A stretch of DNA of 64,000 bases from Flavobacterium sp. 9 (GCF_002754195.1 NZ_PEEU01000001.1:1488001-1552000), one strand, 5' to 3'; counted from the stretch's first letter, positions 1 to 8,695 are shown. Notes: generated from the letters alone by a model not told the origin. Numbers and translations: made by a program.

Positions 1-255
1 AATCCAACTTTCAAAAAACACGGAAAATGGGGTTCAGCTGAATATCATAAAGGAGATATCGGAAACTTTACTGCTGATGCAAAAGGAAACGGAACTATAA
101 CTTTAACTACTGACGAATGGTGTATTGGTTGTGGAGATGCAACCAAAGATGTCTTAGGAAAAGGTTTAATCGTACATCAGGGAACTGACGATTTTACAAC
201 ACAACCAACTGGAAATGCCGGCGGTAGAGTTGCTTGTGCAGGAATCATCAAATAA
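1..255 (+). CDS. sodC: Superoxide dismutase [Cu-Zn], C-terminal part
   Basis: The open frame runs in from the left edge and ends at a TAA; only the last 84 residues are present. The tail has the Cu/Zn SOD pattern: a late metal-ligand histidine in IVHQGTDDF, a glycine-rich stretch TGNAGGRVACAG with the conserved arginine of the active-site rim, and a cysteine that normally forms the intrasubunit disulfide. The family dismutates superoxide to peroxide and oxygen, usually in the periplasm; the signal peptide would lie outside the window. The insert DEWCIGCGD is longer than in textbook enzymes. A strong terminator follows at once, so this is the end of its transcript. Confidence 0.85.
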   Translation, partial: NPTFKKHGKWGSAEYHKGDIGNFTADAKGNGTITLTTDEWCIGCGDATKDVLGKGLIVHQGTDDFTTQPTGNAGGRVACAGIIK

Positions 256-263
256 AAAACACG

Positions 264-302
264 ATAACCACTATATTTTCACAAAATGTAGTGGTTATTT
301 CA
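264..302 (+). terminator. Intrinsic terminator after sodC
   Basis: A 10-bp perfect stem (ATAACCACTA / TAGTGGTTAT) with a 15-nt loop, followed by a short T-rich stretch, lies 9 nt after the sodC stop codon. Confidence 0.7.
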
Positions 303-361
303 TTTAAAATTAACCCCAAAACAAGAAAAAGATATAGCTTTGCAGCTATAAATTAAAGTTA

Positions 362-1564
362 ATGATTAACCCATCAGCTCCAGGTTGGATAGACAAGTTT
401 TTTAGTGAACAAAAGTTTTCAGAAGCTATTCCTTTTGAGACTACAGATTCGTTCTACTATAAAGTCAGAGAAACCGGTTTTATTTATGGCCACATCATTT
501 CTATAGATTCTCAAATTCCAATTGAAATAAAAGGCTGGTTTAAAACCGAGATTTCAAAAGTCGCCTTATTAAATACTTTGTACGGTGTTTTTTGTATTGA
601 AAAAAGAAGTTCTGAACCTAATAATTTTATTACAGAGGTTTTAAAATTTTATAAAGAAATGAATCCTGAGGGATTTAGTATTTTCAAAATTTTACTTCCA
701 AAAGACACTCCTTCCCTATCTTTAGAGAACATAATAGATCAGCGCGTTCAGACGAATGACAGTATTATCAGTAAAAACTTTTCGCATTTAGTAACCAATG
801 CGCTTTTGTTTATTGATGTTTTGGCTTTCAGACAATATCTGGAACACGGATCAATTCCTGATAAATACCTGAAACGTATTGAAGAAACAGTTCTTGGTAT
901 TGTAGCTTTGGCATTAAAAACCAAAACTGCAAAATCTCAACATGATGATTTACTAATCAAACTTTTTGAAGCTTCAATACGATATTCTAAGTTTTCAAAA
1001 GTTACGGTTGACACTTTAGAAACTTTACAATTAGATTATTTCAATAATAAACTTGAGCAATATTATTTAATTGATATGGCCGGAATGGCTTTATGGAGTG
1101 ATGGCGTTGTAGAAAATGAAGAAGCCTACTTTTTGTATTCATTAGGATCGATGATGCAAGTTTCAGATGAATTTGTAGCCAAAAGCGTTGAAACAACCAA
1201 CAACTTTATTACTACTCATAAAAAGAAGATTCCCTATTTTAATTACTCAAATCCGGTAAAACATTTTTATGATCAAATGACGCACAGCGTTGTAAAACTG
1301 ATTATAAGAAACAAAAACAGATTGGTCAAGGAAATCGTGCAAAGCAAAGAATTAATGATTCTCTTAGCTTATTCAACAACCAGAGATTTGGATGCTAAGG
1401 AAAAGAAAAAAGTTAAAAAACAACTTTTGGATATTTGCAAAACGATTCCGTCACTAACAATATTTTTACTTCCGGGCGGAAGTTTATTATTACCGATTTT
1501 AATAAAGTTTATTCCAACAATGTTACCATCGGCTTTTAATGAAAATCTTGACGAAAACGAATAA
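362..1564 (+). CDS. LETM1-related biofilm-associated-type protein
   Basis: This 400-residue protein has no signal peptide. The first 330 residues are mixed and mostly helical and I do not recognise a catalytic motif in them. The C-terminal 80 residues contain a basic KEKKKVKKQLLDICKTIP helix followed by a proline/leucine-rich segment LLPGGSLLLPILIKFIP and LPSAF. That tail is what leads Bacteroidota homologues to be annotated as LETM1-related, after the mitochondrial inner-membrane cation-handling protein. The biochemical role in bacteria is not established. It is a single-gene unit between two terminators. The family call rests on the C-terminal signature alone. Confidence 0.65.
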   Translation: MINPSAPGWIDKFFSEQKFSEAIPFETTDSFYYKVRETGFIYGHIISIDSQIPIEIKGWFKTEISKVALLNTLYGVFCIEKRSSEPNNFITEVLKFYKEMNPEGFSIFKILLPKDTPSLSLENIIDQRVQTNDSIISKNFSHLVTNALLFIDVLAFRQYLEHGSIPDKYLKRIEETVLGIVALALKTKTAKSQHDDLLIKLFEASIRYSKFSKVTVDTLETLQLDYFNNKLEQYYLIDMAGMALWSDGVVENEEAYFLYSLGSMMQVSDEFVAKSVETTNNFITTHKKKIPYFNYSNPVKHFYDQMTHSVVKLIIRNKNRLVKEIVQSKELMILLAYSTTRDLDAKEKKKVKKQLLDICKTIPSLTIFLLPGGSLLLPILIKFIPTMLPSAFNENLDENE

Positions 1565-1597
1565 AAAAAATCGCCCTTTTGAGGCGATTTTTTATTT
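1564..1597. terminator. Bidirectional terminator
   Basis: The stem AAATCGCC / GGCGATTT, with A-run and T-run flanks on both sides, separates the convergent LETM1-related gene and the carbonic anhydrase gene. It can serve both strands. Confidence 0.8.
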
Positions 1598-1598
1598 T

Positions 1599-2237
1599 TT
1601 ATAGATTACTTAGTTGGTAAACTTCGTCTAATTCAGCATTCGAAGCAATGTTTACATTTAAATCGGTTACAAAACCAGAATTTAATCCGTAAACCCATCC
1701 GTGAAGCATTAAATCCTGACCGTTTTTCCAAGCTCCTTGTACAATCGAAGTTTTCGCTAAGTTGTAAACTTGTTCTTTTGCATTGACTTCAACAAAAGCA
1801 TTAAAACGCTCTGTTTCATCTTCAATAGAATTTAGGTATTTATCGTGCAAACGGTATTCATCTTTAATGTGACGAATCCAGTTGTCGATAATCCCAACAG
1901 ACATATTACCCATTGCAGCTTTTACACCACCACAACCATAATGTCCGCAAACAATAACGTGTTTTACTTTTAGAACATTTACTGCATAATCAAGAACACT
2001 CAACATATTCATATCAGAGTGCACGACCATATTAGCAATATTACGGTGTACAAAAACTTCACCTGGCTTAGCACCAATAATTTCGTTTGCAGGAACACGG
2101 CTGTCAGAACATCCAATCCATAACAAAGGCGGTGTTTGACCTTTGGCTAAATCTGCAAAATAATTTGGGTCTAATGCTAATGATTTTTCAACCCATTGTT
2201 TGTTGTTTTCTAATAACTGCTTATAAAACTCTCTCAT
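1599..2237 (-). CDS. Beta-class carbonic anhydrase
   Basis: This 212-residue enzyme interconverts CO2 and bicarbonate. The beta-class zinc site is complete: Cys43 in CSDSR with the Asp45-Arg47 dyad, then His99 and Cys102 in GHYGCGGV. HRNIAN at about 64-69 is also typical. The length matches bacterial Can-type enzymes. It is cytoplasmic, with no signal peptide. The gene follows a SulP-type anion transporter on the same strand with a gap of about 120 nt that contains its own -7 element, so the two probably cooperate in bicarbonate supply but are not strictly one transcript. Confidence 0.95.
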   Translation of the reverse strand: MREFYKQLLENNKQWVEKSLALDPNYFADLAKGQTPPLLWIGCSDSRVPANEIIGAKPGEVFVHRNIANMVVHSDMNMLSVLDYAVNVLKVKHVIVCGHYGCGGVKAAMGNMSVGIIDNWIRHIKDEYRLHDKYLNSIEDETERFNAFVEVNAKEQVYNLAKTSIVQGAWKNGQDLMLHGWVYGLNSGFVTDLNVNIASNAELDEVYQLSNL

Positions 2238-2279
2238 TTTTTTGTTTTTTGAATGGTACTTCTACATGTTTAAACATAT

Positions 2280-2287
2280 CAAAAATA
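2280..2287 (-). promoter_or_regulatory. Promoter -7 element of carbonic anhydrase gene
   Basis: Read on the minus strand this is TATTTTTG, fitting the Bacteroidota -7 consensus TAnnTTTG, about 43 nt before the start codon. I see no clear -33 TTG at the ideal spacing. Confidence 0.45.
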
Positions 2288-2359
2288 ACTTACTGTAAAG
2301 TTATCTAATTTTTTAATACTTCTCACACTGAAGAAATACCTTAATTAAAATTAATTTGT

Positions 2360-4009
2360 TTAAATGTTTTCTTTTACCGTCTCTTTTTTAACCAAAGCTC
2401 TTTTTGCAACATCATAATAATGTTCTATAGAAACGTGGTTACCAATGTCTGGTGAATTTTCAAGCTCGTAAGCTTGTTTAAATCCTTTTAGTTTCACTTT
2501 AATGTTTTCGTCAACAGCGCGCGTTTCTTTAAACTCGCGAATTAAATCCAAAACATCGTGCGCAATATACTCTGTATCATGTGCATTGATGATTACTTTT
2601 GAGTTTTCAGGAATCTCATTCAATGTCGATTTGATAGCCGCTTTGTTTAAGAATGAAACTTCCTGAGCCAAGTCGATATGAATTACATCTCCGTCTTCAT
2701 ACTCTTCTTTCTTGAAGCTGTATGCTCTTTTTAAGTTTCCTCTTAATACAAAAATGATACTGATGATAATTCCTAAAGCAACTCCTTTAAGTAAATCTGT
2801 CGCTACAACAAATACTAAAGTTGCAATAAAAGGTACAAACTGGTATTTTCCTTTTTCCCAGAAATGAAAGAAAGTCGCTGGTTTTGCTAATTTATATCCC
2901 ACTAAAATTAATACAGTCGCCAATGTTGCCAATGGAATTTTGTTTAAAAGCATTGGAATTGCCAAAACACTTATTAGCAAAAGTACTCCGTGAATAATAG
3001 CAGACATTTTAGATTTCGCTCCAGCGTTATTATTAGCAGATGATCTTACAACTACAGATGTCATTGGTAAACCACCTAAAAGTGAACTCACAATATTACC
3101 AATTCCTTGTGCTCTAAGCTCAACATTTGTATCAGTATAACGTTTTTGAACATCCATTCTATCAGAAGCTTCAATACAAAGTAATGTTTCTATAGAAGCT
3201 ACAATGGCAATTGTTATAGCAACTACCCAAACTTGCGGATTTGTAATAGCGGTAAAGTTTGGAGTAATTATAATAGATTTAAATTCATCAAAAGATTTTG
3301 GAACTGGCAAAGAAACCAAATGTTCTTTTGCAATTGCCAATGAGCTTCCTGTTGAAACAAAAAATTCGTTCAAAAGGATTCCGACAATAACAGCTACTAA
3401 TGCACCCGGAACTAATTTTAATCGTTTTAAAAATGGAACTTTCTCCCATGAAATTAAAATTACAAGTGAAATCAATGATATAACGACTGCTCCTAATTGA
3501 ATGTGATTCAAAACATCGAATAAAAACGAAAATGAATTACTTCCGTCATTTTGTATAAATGCCTGATCTCCTTCAAAATCTGCGTCATAACCAAAAGCAT
3601 GAGGCAATTGTTTTAAGATAATGATGATACCAATACCGGCTAACATTCCTTCGATTACATTTGTTGGAAAATAGTTTGAGATACTTCCGGCTCTTAAAAA
3701 CCCTAATGCTAACTGAATTAGTCCTGCAATAAAAACCGACAGTAAAAACACATCAAAAGCACCAAGATCCGAAATAGCGGTCAAAATAATCGCTGTTAAT
3801 CCAGCTGCTGGTCCAGATACACTGATGTGTGATTGGCTTAAATAACCTACCACAATACCACCAATTACACCTGCGATAATTCCAGAAAATAACGGCGCTC
3901 CAGAAGCCATTGCAATACCTAAACACAATGGAAGAGCCACCAAGAAAACCACTAAACCTGAAGCAAAATCAGATTTAAGGTTGGCAAAAAGATTGATTTT
4001 TTTTGTCAT
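2360..4009 (-). CDS. SulP family inorganic anion (probably bicarbonate or sulfate) transporter
   Basis: This 549-residue inner-membrane protein has the SulP plan: ten or more hydrophobic segments over residues 15-430, the early motif GLVVFLVALPLCLGIAMASGAPLFSGIIA split around residues 19-47, the SVSGPAAGLTA signature near residue 63, and a C-terminal cytoplasmic STAS-like domain (about 440-540). SulP members exchange sulfate, bicarbonate or other anions. The neighbouring carbonic anhydrase favours bicarbonate, as in many marine and soil Bacteroidota, but the sequence alone does not settle the substrate. The start ATG fits a short N-terminal tail before helix 1. Confidence 0.9.
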   Translation of the reverse strand: MTKKINLFANLKSDFASGLVVFLVALPLCLGIAMASGAPLFSGIIAGVIGGIVVGYLSQSHISVSGPAAGLTAIILTAISDLGAFDVFLLSVFIAGLIQLALGFLRAGSISNYFPTNVIEGMLAGIGIIIILKQLPHAFGYDADFEGDQAFIQNDGSNSFSFLFDVLNHIQLGAVVISLISLVILISWEKVPFLKRLKLVPGALVAVIVGILLNEFFVSTGSSLAIAKEHLVSLPVPKSFDEFKSIIITPNFTAITNPQVWVVAITIAIVASIETLLCIEASDRMDVQKRYTDTNVELRAQGIGNIVSSLLGGLPMTSVVVRSSANNNAGAKSKMSAIIHGVLLLISVLAIPMLLNKIPLATLATVLILVGYKLAKPATFFHFWEKGKYQFVPFIATLVFVVATDLLKGVALGIIISIIFVLRGNLKRAYSFKKEEYEDGDVIHIDLAQEVSFLNKAAIKSTLNEIPENSKVIINAHDTEYIAHDVLDLIREFKETRAVDENIKVKLKGFKQAYELENSPDIGNHVSIEHYYDVAKRALVKKETVKENI

Positions 4010-4091
4010 AACACAATACTAAAAAAATTATTCATTAAAGATTGACCACATTTATTCAAAAATGCAGTTCAGTTCAAAATAATCGGAAGTA

Positions 4092-4376
4092 TTATGCCAA
4101 GTTTGGAGGTGGAGCAAAAATGCTCGGAGAAATATTGTCTAGTTTTACAATATTTTCAGACACTATGGTCTTTTTTTCAATATAAACAGGAATTATAACT
4201 TCGTGTTGAAGTATTGCCGGATAAACGGCTGCCTTAAGTTCTTTGTGTGAATGCTCCTCTTCAGAAAAACTGAAAAACATAGACGTATCATTACTTTTCT
4301 TAAGCACGGTAACAATAGTTGGCGTTGCTAAGAAAGCAATAAATATGAATAATAATATGCGAGCGATTAATTTCAT
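4092..4376 (-). CDS. Small exported or membrane-anchored protein, unknown function
   Basis: This 94-residue ORF begins with a basic residue and a hydrophobic segment (residues 5-24), a signal peptide or single anchor, followed by a hydrophilic part with a histidine/glutamate patch EEEHSHKE and a proline-rich end PSIFAPPPNLA. The composition is protein-like and the gene sits alone between the SulP gene and dps. I do not recognise the family. The His/Glu patch could bind a metal, which is only a guess. Confidence 0.55.
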   Translation of the reverse strand: MKLIARILLFIFIAFLATPTIVTVLKKSNDTSMFFSFSEEEHSHKELKAAVYPAILQHEVIIPVYIEKKTIVSENIVKLDNISPSIFAPPPNLA

Positions 4377-4451
4377 TGGAGCAAAAATAGTGTTAAACTG
4401 ATAAAATCAAAGCGAGAGGGGCAAAAATTTTATACAAATTTAACAATCATA

Positions 4452-4495
4452 AAAAAACAGAATGAAGGCACGCCCTCATTCTGTTTATATCTTAC
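4452..4495 (-). terminator. Terminator after dps
   Basis: The near-perfect stem AAACAGAATGA(A/G)GG with a 4-nt loop is followed on the minus strand by a run of seven Ts, 15 nt after the dps stop codon. Confidence 0.8.
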
Positions 4496-4509
4496 TAATA
4501 AACAATTAA

Positions 4510-4989
4510 TTACAACTCTTCTTCTAACCAAGCGTTCATCATCCAGATCGTTTTTTCCTGCTCTGCAATGAAGTCGCTCATCATAGAATTTGTTCCTTCG
4601 TCGTTGATTTCGTCTGATTGTTTTAGAATTTCTCTTTCGATTTTTAATAAATCAGTCAAAGAATGAACAATTAACTGAACTGCTTTTTCGTCGTTTGAGA
4701 TATTCTTTCCAACTGCTAATTTGTTGTTTTTAATATAATCTTCAAAAGTATGTAAAGGAGTTCCGCCTATTGTCAAAACTCTCTCGGCAATCATATCTAT
4801 TTTTAATTGTGCATCCGTGTACAATTCTTCAAATTTTACATGTAAATCAAAAAAACGTTTCCCACGAATATTCCAATGTATTCCTCTTAAATTTTGATAG
4901 TAAACCTGAAAGTTTGACAATAATACATTTAGTTCTTTTACCAACAATTCAGACTCTTTTACAGGTAATCCTAAAATATTTGTTTTCAT
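4510..4989 (-). CDS. dps: Dps family DNA-protection / ferritin-like protein
   Basis: This 159-residue protein assembles in the family as a 12-mer that oxidises and stores iron and protects DNA from peroxide. The intersubunit ferroxidase ligands are visible: His38 (in GIHWN), His50, Asp65 and Glu69 (in KIDMIAERV), with the usual 12- and 15-residue spacing. Length is normal. The gene is transcribed divergently from an OxyR gene 108 nt away, which strongly suggests peroxide-dependent control. There is no signal peptide, so it is cytoplasmic. Confidence 0.95.
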   Translation of the reverse strand: MKTNILGLPVKESELLVKELNVLLSNFQVYYQNLRGIHWNIRGKRFFDLHVKFEELYTDAQLKIDMIAERVLTIGGTPLHTFEDYIKNNKLAVGKNISNDEKAVQLIVHSLTDLLKIEREILKQSDEINDEGTNSMMSDFIAEQEKTIWMMNAWLEEEL

Positions 4990-5017
4990 AGTTATGCGTT
5001 TTATAATATGTTTACTA

Positions 5018-5025
5018 CAAATTTA
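5018..5025 (-). promoter_or_regulatory. dps promoter -7 element
   Basis: The minus strand reads TAAATTTG, a perfect match to TAnnTTTG, 29 nt before the dps ATG. The 44 nt between this box and the oxyR -7 box (5026-5069) is the likely OxyR binding region. Confidence 0.6.
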
Positions 5026-5069
5026 AAACAACTTCTTTAAAAATAGAATAAAAAAAAATTATATTTACT

Positions 5070-5077
5070 TATTTTTG
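5070..5077 (+). promoter_or_regulatory. oxyR promoter -7 element
   Basis: TATTTTTG matches the Bacteroidota -7 consensus 20 nt before the oxyR ATG, in the divergent dps-oxyR spacer. Confidence 0.55.
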
Positions 5078-5097
5078 CATCAAAAAATACTATCAAA

Positions 5098-6039
5098 ATG
5101 ACTATAACTCAATTACAATATGTCTTAGCCGTTGCCGAACATAAAAACTTCACGCTTGCTGCTGAAAAATGTTTTGTTACACAGCCTACTTTAAGTATGC
5201 AAATTCAAAAAATTGAAGAAGAACTCAATATTTTGATCTTCGACAGAAGTAAAAAACCTATTCAGCTTACTGATATTGGTCAGAAAATTGTTAATCAGGC
5301 AAAAAACATTGTCAATGAAGCAGACAGAATCAAAGATATTGTAGAACAACAAAAAGGTTTTATTGGAGGCGAATTTCGTTTAGGAATTATTCCAACGATT
5401 ATGCCAACGCTTTTACCAATGTTTTTAAATAATTTCATTAAAAAATATCCGAAAGTAAAACTCTTAATCGAAGAGTTGAATACGGACGAAATTATTGTGA
5501 AGCTAAAAAATGGTCATCTTGATGCTGCAATTGCTGCAACGCCTCTTGAAGACGAAAAAATAAAGGAAATCGTTTTGTATTTTGAGCCTTTCGTAGCTTA
5601 TATTCCGGAACATCATGCAAGTTTTTATAAGGAAGAAATTGAAGTTTCTGATCTAAACCTCAACGAAATTTTGCTTTTGCAAGACGGACATTGCTTTAGA
5701 GACGGAATTTTGAATTTATGCAAAAACGGTTCTGATATCGATCAGACTAATTTTCAGATTCAAAGTGGAAGCTTTGAAACCCTTATAAAATTAGCCGACG
5801 AAGGTTTGGGTACAACGTTACTTCCGTACTTGCACACCTTAGACTTAAAAGAGTCCGATAAACTGAAACTGCGTAACTTTAAGGAACCAAAACCTGCTCG
5901 TGAGGTAAGTTTAATTTACCCTAAGAGCGAATTAAAAATGCAAATCATTGACGCATTACGATCTACAATCGCCGGAGTTGTAAAAGGAGCAATTGTTTTT
6001 CAGAACGTTCAAATCATTAGTCCGCTACAAAAGAAATAA
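5098..6039 (+). CDS. oxyR: Hydrogen-peroxide-sensing LysR-type activator OxyR
   Basis: This 313-residue LysR-type regulator has an N-terminal winged HTH (residues 1-60, FTLAAEKCFVTQPTLSMQIQ) and a two-lobed effector domain (about 90-295). The effector domain carries Cys199 and Cys208 in the segment DGHCFRDGILNLC, the same spacing and even the same numbering as the redox-active pair of E. coli OxyR, so it should sense peroxide by disulfide formation. It is divergent from dps, a classic target. The start ATG sits just after a good -7 box. Confidence 0.95.
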   Translation: MTITQLQYVLAVAEHKNFTLAAEKCFVTQPTLSMQIQKIEEELNILIFDRSKKPIQLTDIGQKIVNQAKNIVNEADRIKDIVEQQKGFIGGEFRLGIIPTIMPTLLPMFLNNFIKKYPKVKLLIEELNTDEIIVKLKNGHLDAAIAATPLEDEKIKEIVLYFEPFVAYIPEHHASFYKEEIEVSDLNLNEILLLQDGHCFRDGILNLCKNGSDIDQTNFQIQSGSFETLIKLADEGLGTTLLPYLHTLDLKESDKLKLRNFKEPKPAREVSLIYPKSELKMQIIDALRSTIAGVVKGAIVFQNVQIISPLQKK

Positions 6040-6043
6040 AAAT

Positions 6044-6074
6044 AAAAAAGGAGCCAATTTGGCTCCTTTTTATT
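6044..6074. terminator. Bidirectional terminator
   Basis: The stem AAAAAGGAGCC / GGCTCCTTTTT with a 5-nt loop lies between oxyR and the convergent small gene. Its right end overlaps that gene's stop codon. Confidence 0.85.
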
Positions 6075-6270
6075 ATACTTTAATTAGTAGTAAACTTTGT
6101 TTTAATTCTGGTTTTTCAATAATGAAATTTAATAACCATTCTTGCAATTGTTCCATTTCGTACGGTAACAGTGTTTTGATAGCTTTCTCTAGTTCTTTGC
6201 AGAAAAGTATCGGATCGAAACTTACTCTCTCAAGTATTGATTTCGTGTAATCAAACATCATTTTTGACAT
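6073..6270 (-). CDS. Small conserved-type protein, unknown function
   Basis: This is a 65-residue, mostly helical, acidic/basic-alternating protein (FDYTKSILERVSF then FCKELEKAIKTLLPYEMEQLQEWL) with no signal peptide or membrane segment. The codon use looks like that of its neighbours and a terminator lies at the stop codon, which argues for a real gene. I do not recognise a family with a known function. Confidence 0.65.
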   Translation of the reverse strand: MSKMMFDYTKSILERVSFDPILFCKELEKAIKTLLPYEMEQLQEWLLNFIIEKPELKQSLLLIKV

Positions 6271-6436
6271 AATAAAATAAGATTTTCGGGGGTTATCTAT
6301 ATTTTTAAACTCGCAACAAATTTAAACAAATATCATTCATATACATTCAATTTAACTTATTTTTTTAAAAACTTTAGCAACGAATACGTTTTCTTAATAA
6401 ACATAAATCAATATAGAACGATTCTAAACAACTCAT

Positions 6437-7102
6437 TTAAACCTTTTTAAACGCTCGAAACATCTCTCGTTTCCCCGGAGGCCCTGCTAATTTTTCGACA
6501 GTAAATCCAACTTCAATCATGCTTCTTTTAACAACTCCGCGAGCGGCATATGTTACCAAAACGCCATTTGGTTTTAAACTATTGTACATTTTTTGAAAAA
6601 TTTCAGTACTCCACAACTCCGGTTGCACGCGATATCCGAAGGCATCAAAGTAAATCAAATCAAAAATTTCAAAATCGTCTATTTCATGAAAAAATTGTTT
6701 CCTTTTGGTTAACGAAAAATCAGTGCTAATTTCGGTTTTCTCGTTCCATTCGCATTTATGCATTTTTTCAAAAACGTTCTCAAATTCCAATGCGTCAAGT
6801 TCCGTAACATAATTCATTGCCAAAACTTCATTCGCATCAACCGGATACGCTTCTACTCCAACATAATCGATTTTCTGTTGTTTTGCATTAGACTCCAAAA
6901 AAGTTATAAAAGCATTCAAACCTGTTCCAAAACCAATTTCAAGAATACTAACTGGATTATTTTCAAACAATGAAAGTCCGTTTTTTATAAATACATGTTT
7001 TGCTTCCTGAATTGCTCCGTGCTTAGAATGATAACATTCATCCCATTCCTTCAAATGAATTGTTGTTGACCCATCCAGCGTTTTAATTATCTCTCTTTCC
7101 AC
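6437..7102 (-). CDS. mnmD: tRNA 5-aminomethyl-2-thiouridine methyltransferase MnmD
   Basis: This 221-residue stand-alone methyltransferase has the SAM-binding motif EIGFGTGLNAFIT (residues 55-67), the acidic strand end VGVEAYP and the catalytic-region DLIYFDAFGYRVQPELW near residue 150. These are typical of the MnmD half of the bifunctional MnmC enzyme, which methylates nm5s2U to mnm5s2U at wobble position 34 of tRNAs. The FAD-dependent MnmC1 oxidase half is absent, as is usual in Bacteroidota. It is cytoplasmic and monocistronic. Confidence 0.9.
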   Translation of the reverse strand: MEREIIKTLDGSTTIHLKEWDECYHSKHGAIQEAKHVFIKNGLSLFENNPVSILEIGFGTGLNAFITFLESNAKQQKIDYVGVEAYPVDANEVLAMNYVTELDALEFENVFEKMHKCEWNEKTEISTDFSLTKRKQFFHEIDDFEIFDLIYFDAFGYRVQPELWSTEIFQKMYNSLKPNGVLVTYAARGVVKRSMIEVGFTVEKLAGPPGKREMFRAFKKV

Positions 7103-7317
7103 TATTTATAAATTTGTAGTACATTTTTGTACGATTTCAACTCATTTTGCGAGTCAAAATTAGTCAAAACAAATGCGTAAAGCCTTAAAAATCCGTACTT
7201 TTTTCATAAATTCTTTATAAAACCGAACGTTTTTTTTGACTTTATTATAAGATAAATAAATCTCAGTTAAAGGCTCTAAATAATGCAGTTTTACTAAGTA
7301 AATTATATATTTTTACT

Positions 7318-7325
7318 TAATTTTG
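7318..7325 (+). promoter_or_regulatory. ilvE promoter -7 element
   Basis: TAATTTTG fits TAnnTTTG. It lies 54 nt before the first possible start (7380) and 84 nt before the preferred start (7410). Confidence 0.5.
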
Positions 7326-7409
7326 CATTCAATAAATACTATTTATACCACATCATTGCTTTAGATACATTCTATTGTAATGAAAATTACACAAAAAACT
7401 TACATTATT

Positions 7410-8480
7410 ATGAGTACAACTCAAGCAAGCAAAATTGAAATCAGAAAAGCGACTTCGTCAAAAATAAGCGAAGTAGACTTTGAAAACTTAAGCTTTGGTG
7501 CTGTTTTTACAGACCATTTATTCGAATGTGATTTTAAAAATGGAGAGTGGCAAAATCCTGTCATTAAGCCTTATGCTCCAATTTTAATGGATCCTTCTTC
7601 AAAAGTCTTTCATTACGGGCAAGCTATTTTTGAGGGAATGAAAGCTTATAAGGATGATAATAATGATGTTTGGTTGTTTAGACCAGATGAAAACTTCAAA
7701 CGTTTTAACAATTCTGCAGTTCGTATGGCAATGCCAGAAGTTCCGGAAAGTGTTTTTATGGATGGTTTGAACGAATTATTAAAAATTGATCAGGAATGGA
7801 TTCAAAGAGGAAACGGAGCGAGTATGTATATCCGTCCTTTTATGATTGCAACCGGAGCGGGAGTTATCGCAAATCCTTCTGACGAATATAAATTCATGAT
7901 TTTACTTTCTCCTGCAAAATCTTATTATTCAGGTGAGGTAAAAGTTATTATTGCTGAACATTATAGTAGAGCTGCAAATGGTGGAATTGGTGCTGCAAAA
8001 GCTGCCGGAAACTATGCTGCACAGTTTTACCCAACTAATTTAGCAAACAAAGATGGTTTCCAACAAGTAATCTGGACAGATGATGCAACGCATACGAAAC
8101 TGGAAGAAGCTGGAACTATGAATGTTTTCTTTAGAATTAACGATACTTTATTGACTGCTCCAACAAGCGAAAGAATTTTGGATGGTATTACCAGAAAAAG
8201 TTTGATTGAAATGGCAGAAAAAGAAGGTCTTAAAGTTGAAGTTCGCCCAGTTATTGTTTCAGAATTAGTAGAAGCTGCTAAAAACGGATCTTTAAAAGAA
8301 ATCTTTGGCGCAGGAACTGCTGCAGTTATCAGCGTAATCAAAGGATTCTCTTATCAGGATGTTTATTATGAAATGGCTCCAATTGAGAATACTTATGGTG
8401 CTCTTTTAAAAGAAAAATTAACTAGTCTTCAAAACAAACTTTCTGAAGATACTTTTGGATGGACAGTAAAAGTTCAATAA
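7410..8480 (+). CDS. ilvE: Branched-chain amino acid aminotransferase
   Basis: This is a PLP fold-type IV aminotransferase that exchanges amino groups between leucine, isoleucine or valine and 2-oxoglutarate, the last step of branched-chain amino acid synthesis and the first of breakdown. The PLP lysine is in GGIGAAKAAGNYA (Lys197 with this start). The substrate loop FHYGQAIFEGMKAY and the late EAGTMNVFF and FGAGTAA motifs are typical of type II (longer) BCATs. I chose the ATG at 7410 (MSTTQAS, 356 residues) over the in-frame ATG at 7380, because the extra ten residues are not family-like. Confidence 0.93.
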   Translation: MSTTQASKIEIRKATSSKISEVDFENLSFGAVFTDHLFECDFKNGEWQNPVIKPYAPILMDPSSKVFHYGQAIFEGMKAYKDDNNDVWLFRPDENFKRFNNSAVRMAMPEVPESVFMDGLNELLKIDQEWIQRGNGASMYIRPFMIATGAGVIANPSDEYKFMILLSPAKSYYSGEVKVIIAEHYSRAANGGIGAAKAAGNYAAQFYPTNLANKDGFQQVIWTDDATHTKLEEAGTMNVFFRINDTLLTAPTSERILDGITRKSLIEMAEKEGLKVEVRPVIVSELVEAAKNGSLKEIFGAGTAAVISVIKGFSYQDVYYEMAPIENTYGALLKEKLTSLQNKLSEDTFGWTVKVQ

Positions 8481-8499
8481 TCAAAAGATTGATATAAAA

Positions 8500-8533
8500 A
8501 CAAACCCGATAGCTTCACCGTTATCGGGTTTTC
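8500..8533 (+). terminator. Terminator after ilvE
   Basis: A perfect 10-bp stem AAACCCGATA / TATCGGGTTT with a 10-nt loop lies 21 nt after the ilvE stop codon. Confidence 0.8.
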
Positions 8534-8569
8534 TATTTATATTATATCATAAAATGCAAAGCTAATTTT

Positions 8570-8686
8570 ACCGCAAAGTGCGCAAAGATTAAACGCAAAG
8601 TTCGCAAAGCTTTGTATTGATCTAGCTTTGCGAACTTTGTGTTTTCTATGCGTAAAGAAAAATTAAATCCTAGCGTTCTTTGCGGT
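8570..8686. repeat. Nested intergenic palindrome, 'gcaaag' family, copy A
   Basis: The inner arms AAACGCAAAGTTCGCAAAGCT (positions 8591-8611; 21 nt) and 8624-8644 pair with one mismatch. They are enclosed by looser outer arms starting ACCGCAAAG and ending CTTTGCGGT. The same inner core recurs exactly at 23888-23908. It sits between ilvE and the convergent pyrophosphohydrolase gene and contains no ORF. Confidence 0.8.
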
Positions 8687-8695
8687 TAATCCTAT

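Noticed and set aside
7380-7409. Upstream start for ilvE
   Set aside because: The extra ten residues (MKITQKTYII) are not family-like; the ATG at 7410 gives the normal length. Not fully excluded.
8570-8686. CRISPR array at the 'gcaaag' repeats
   Set aside because: The repeats are inverted rather than direct, with no regular spacers and no cas genes nearby.
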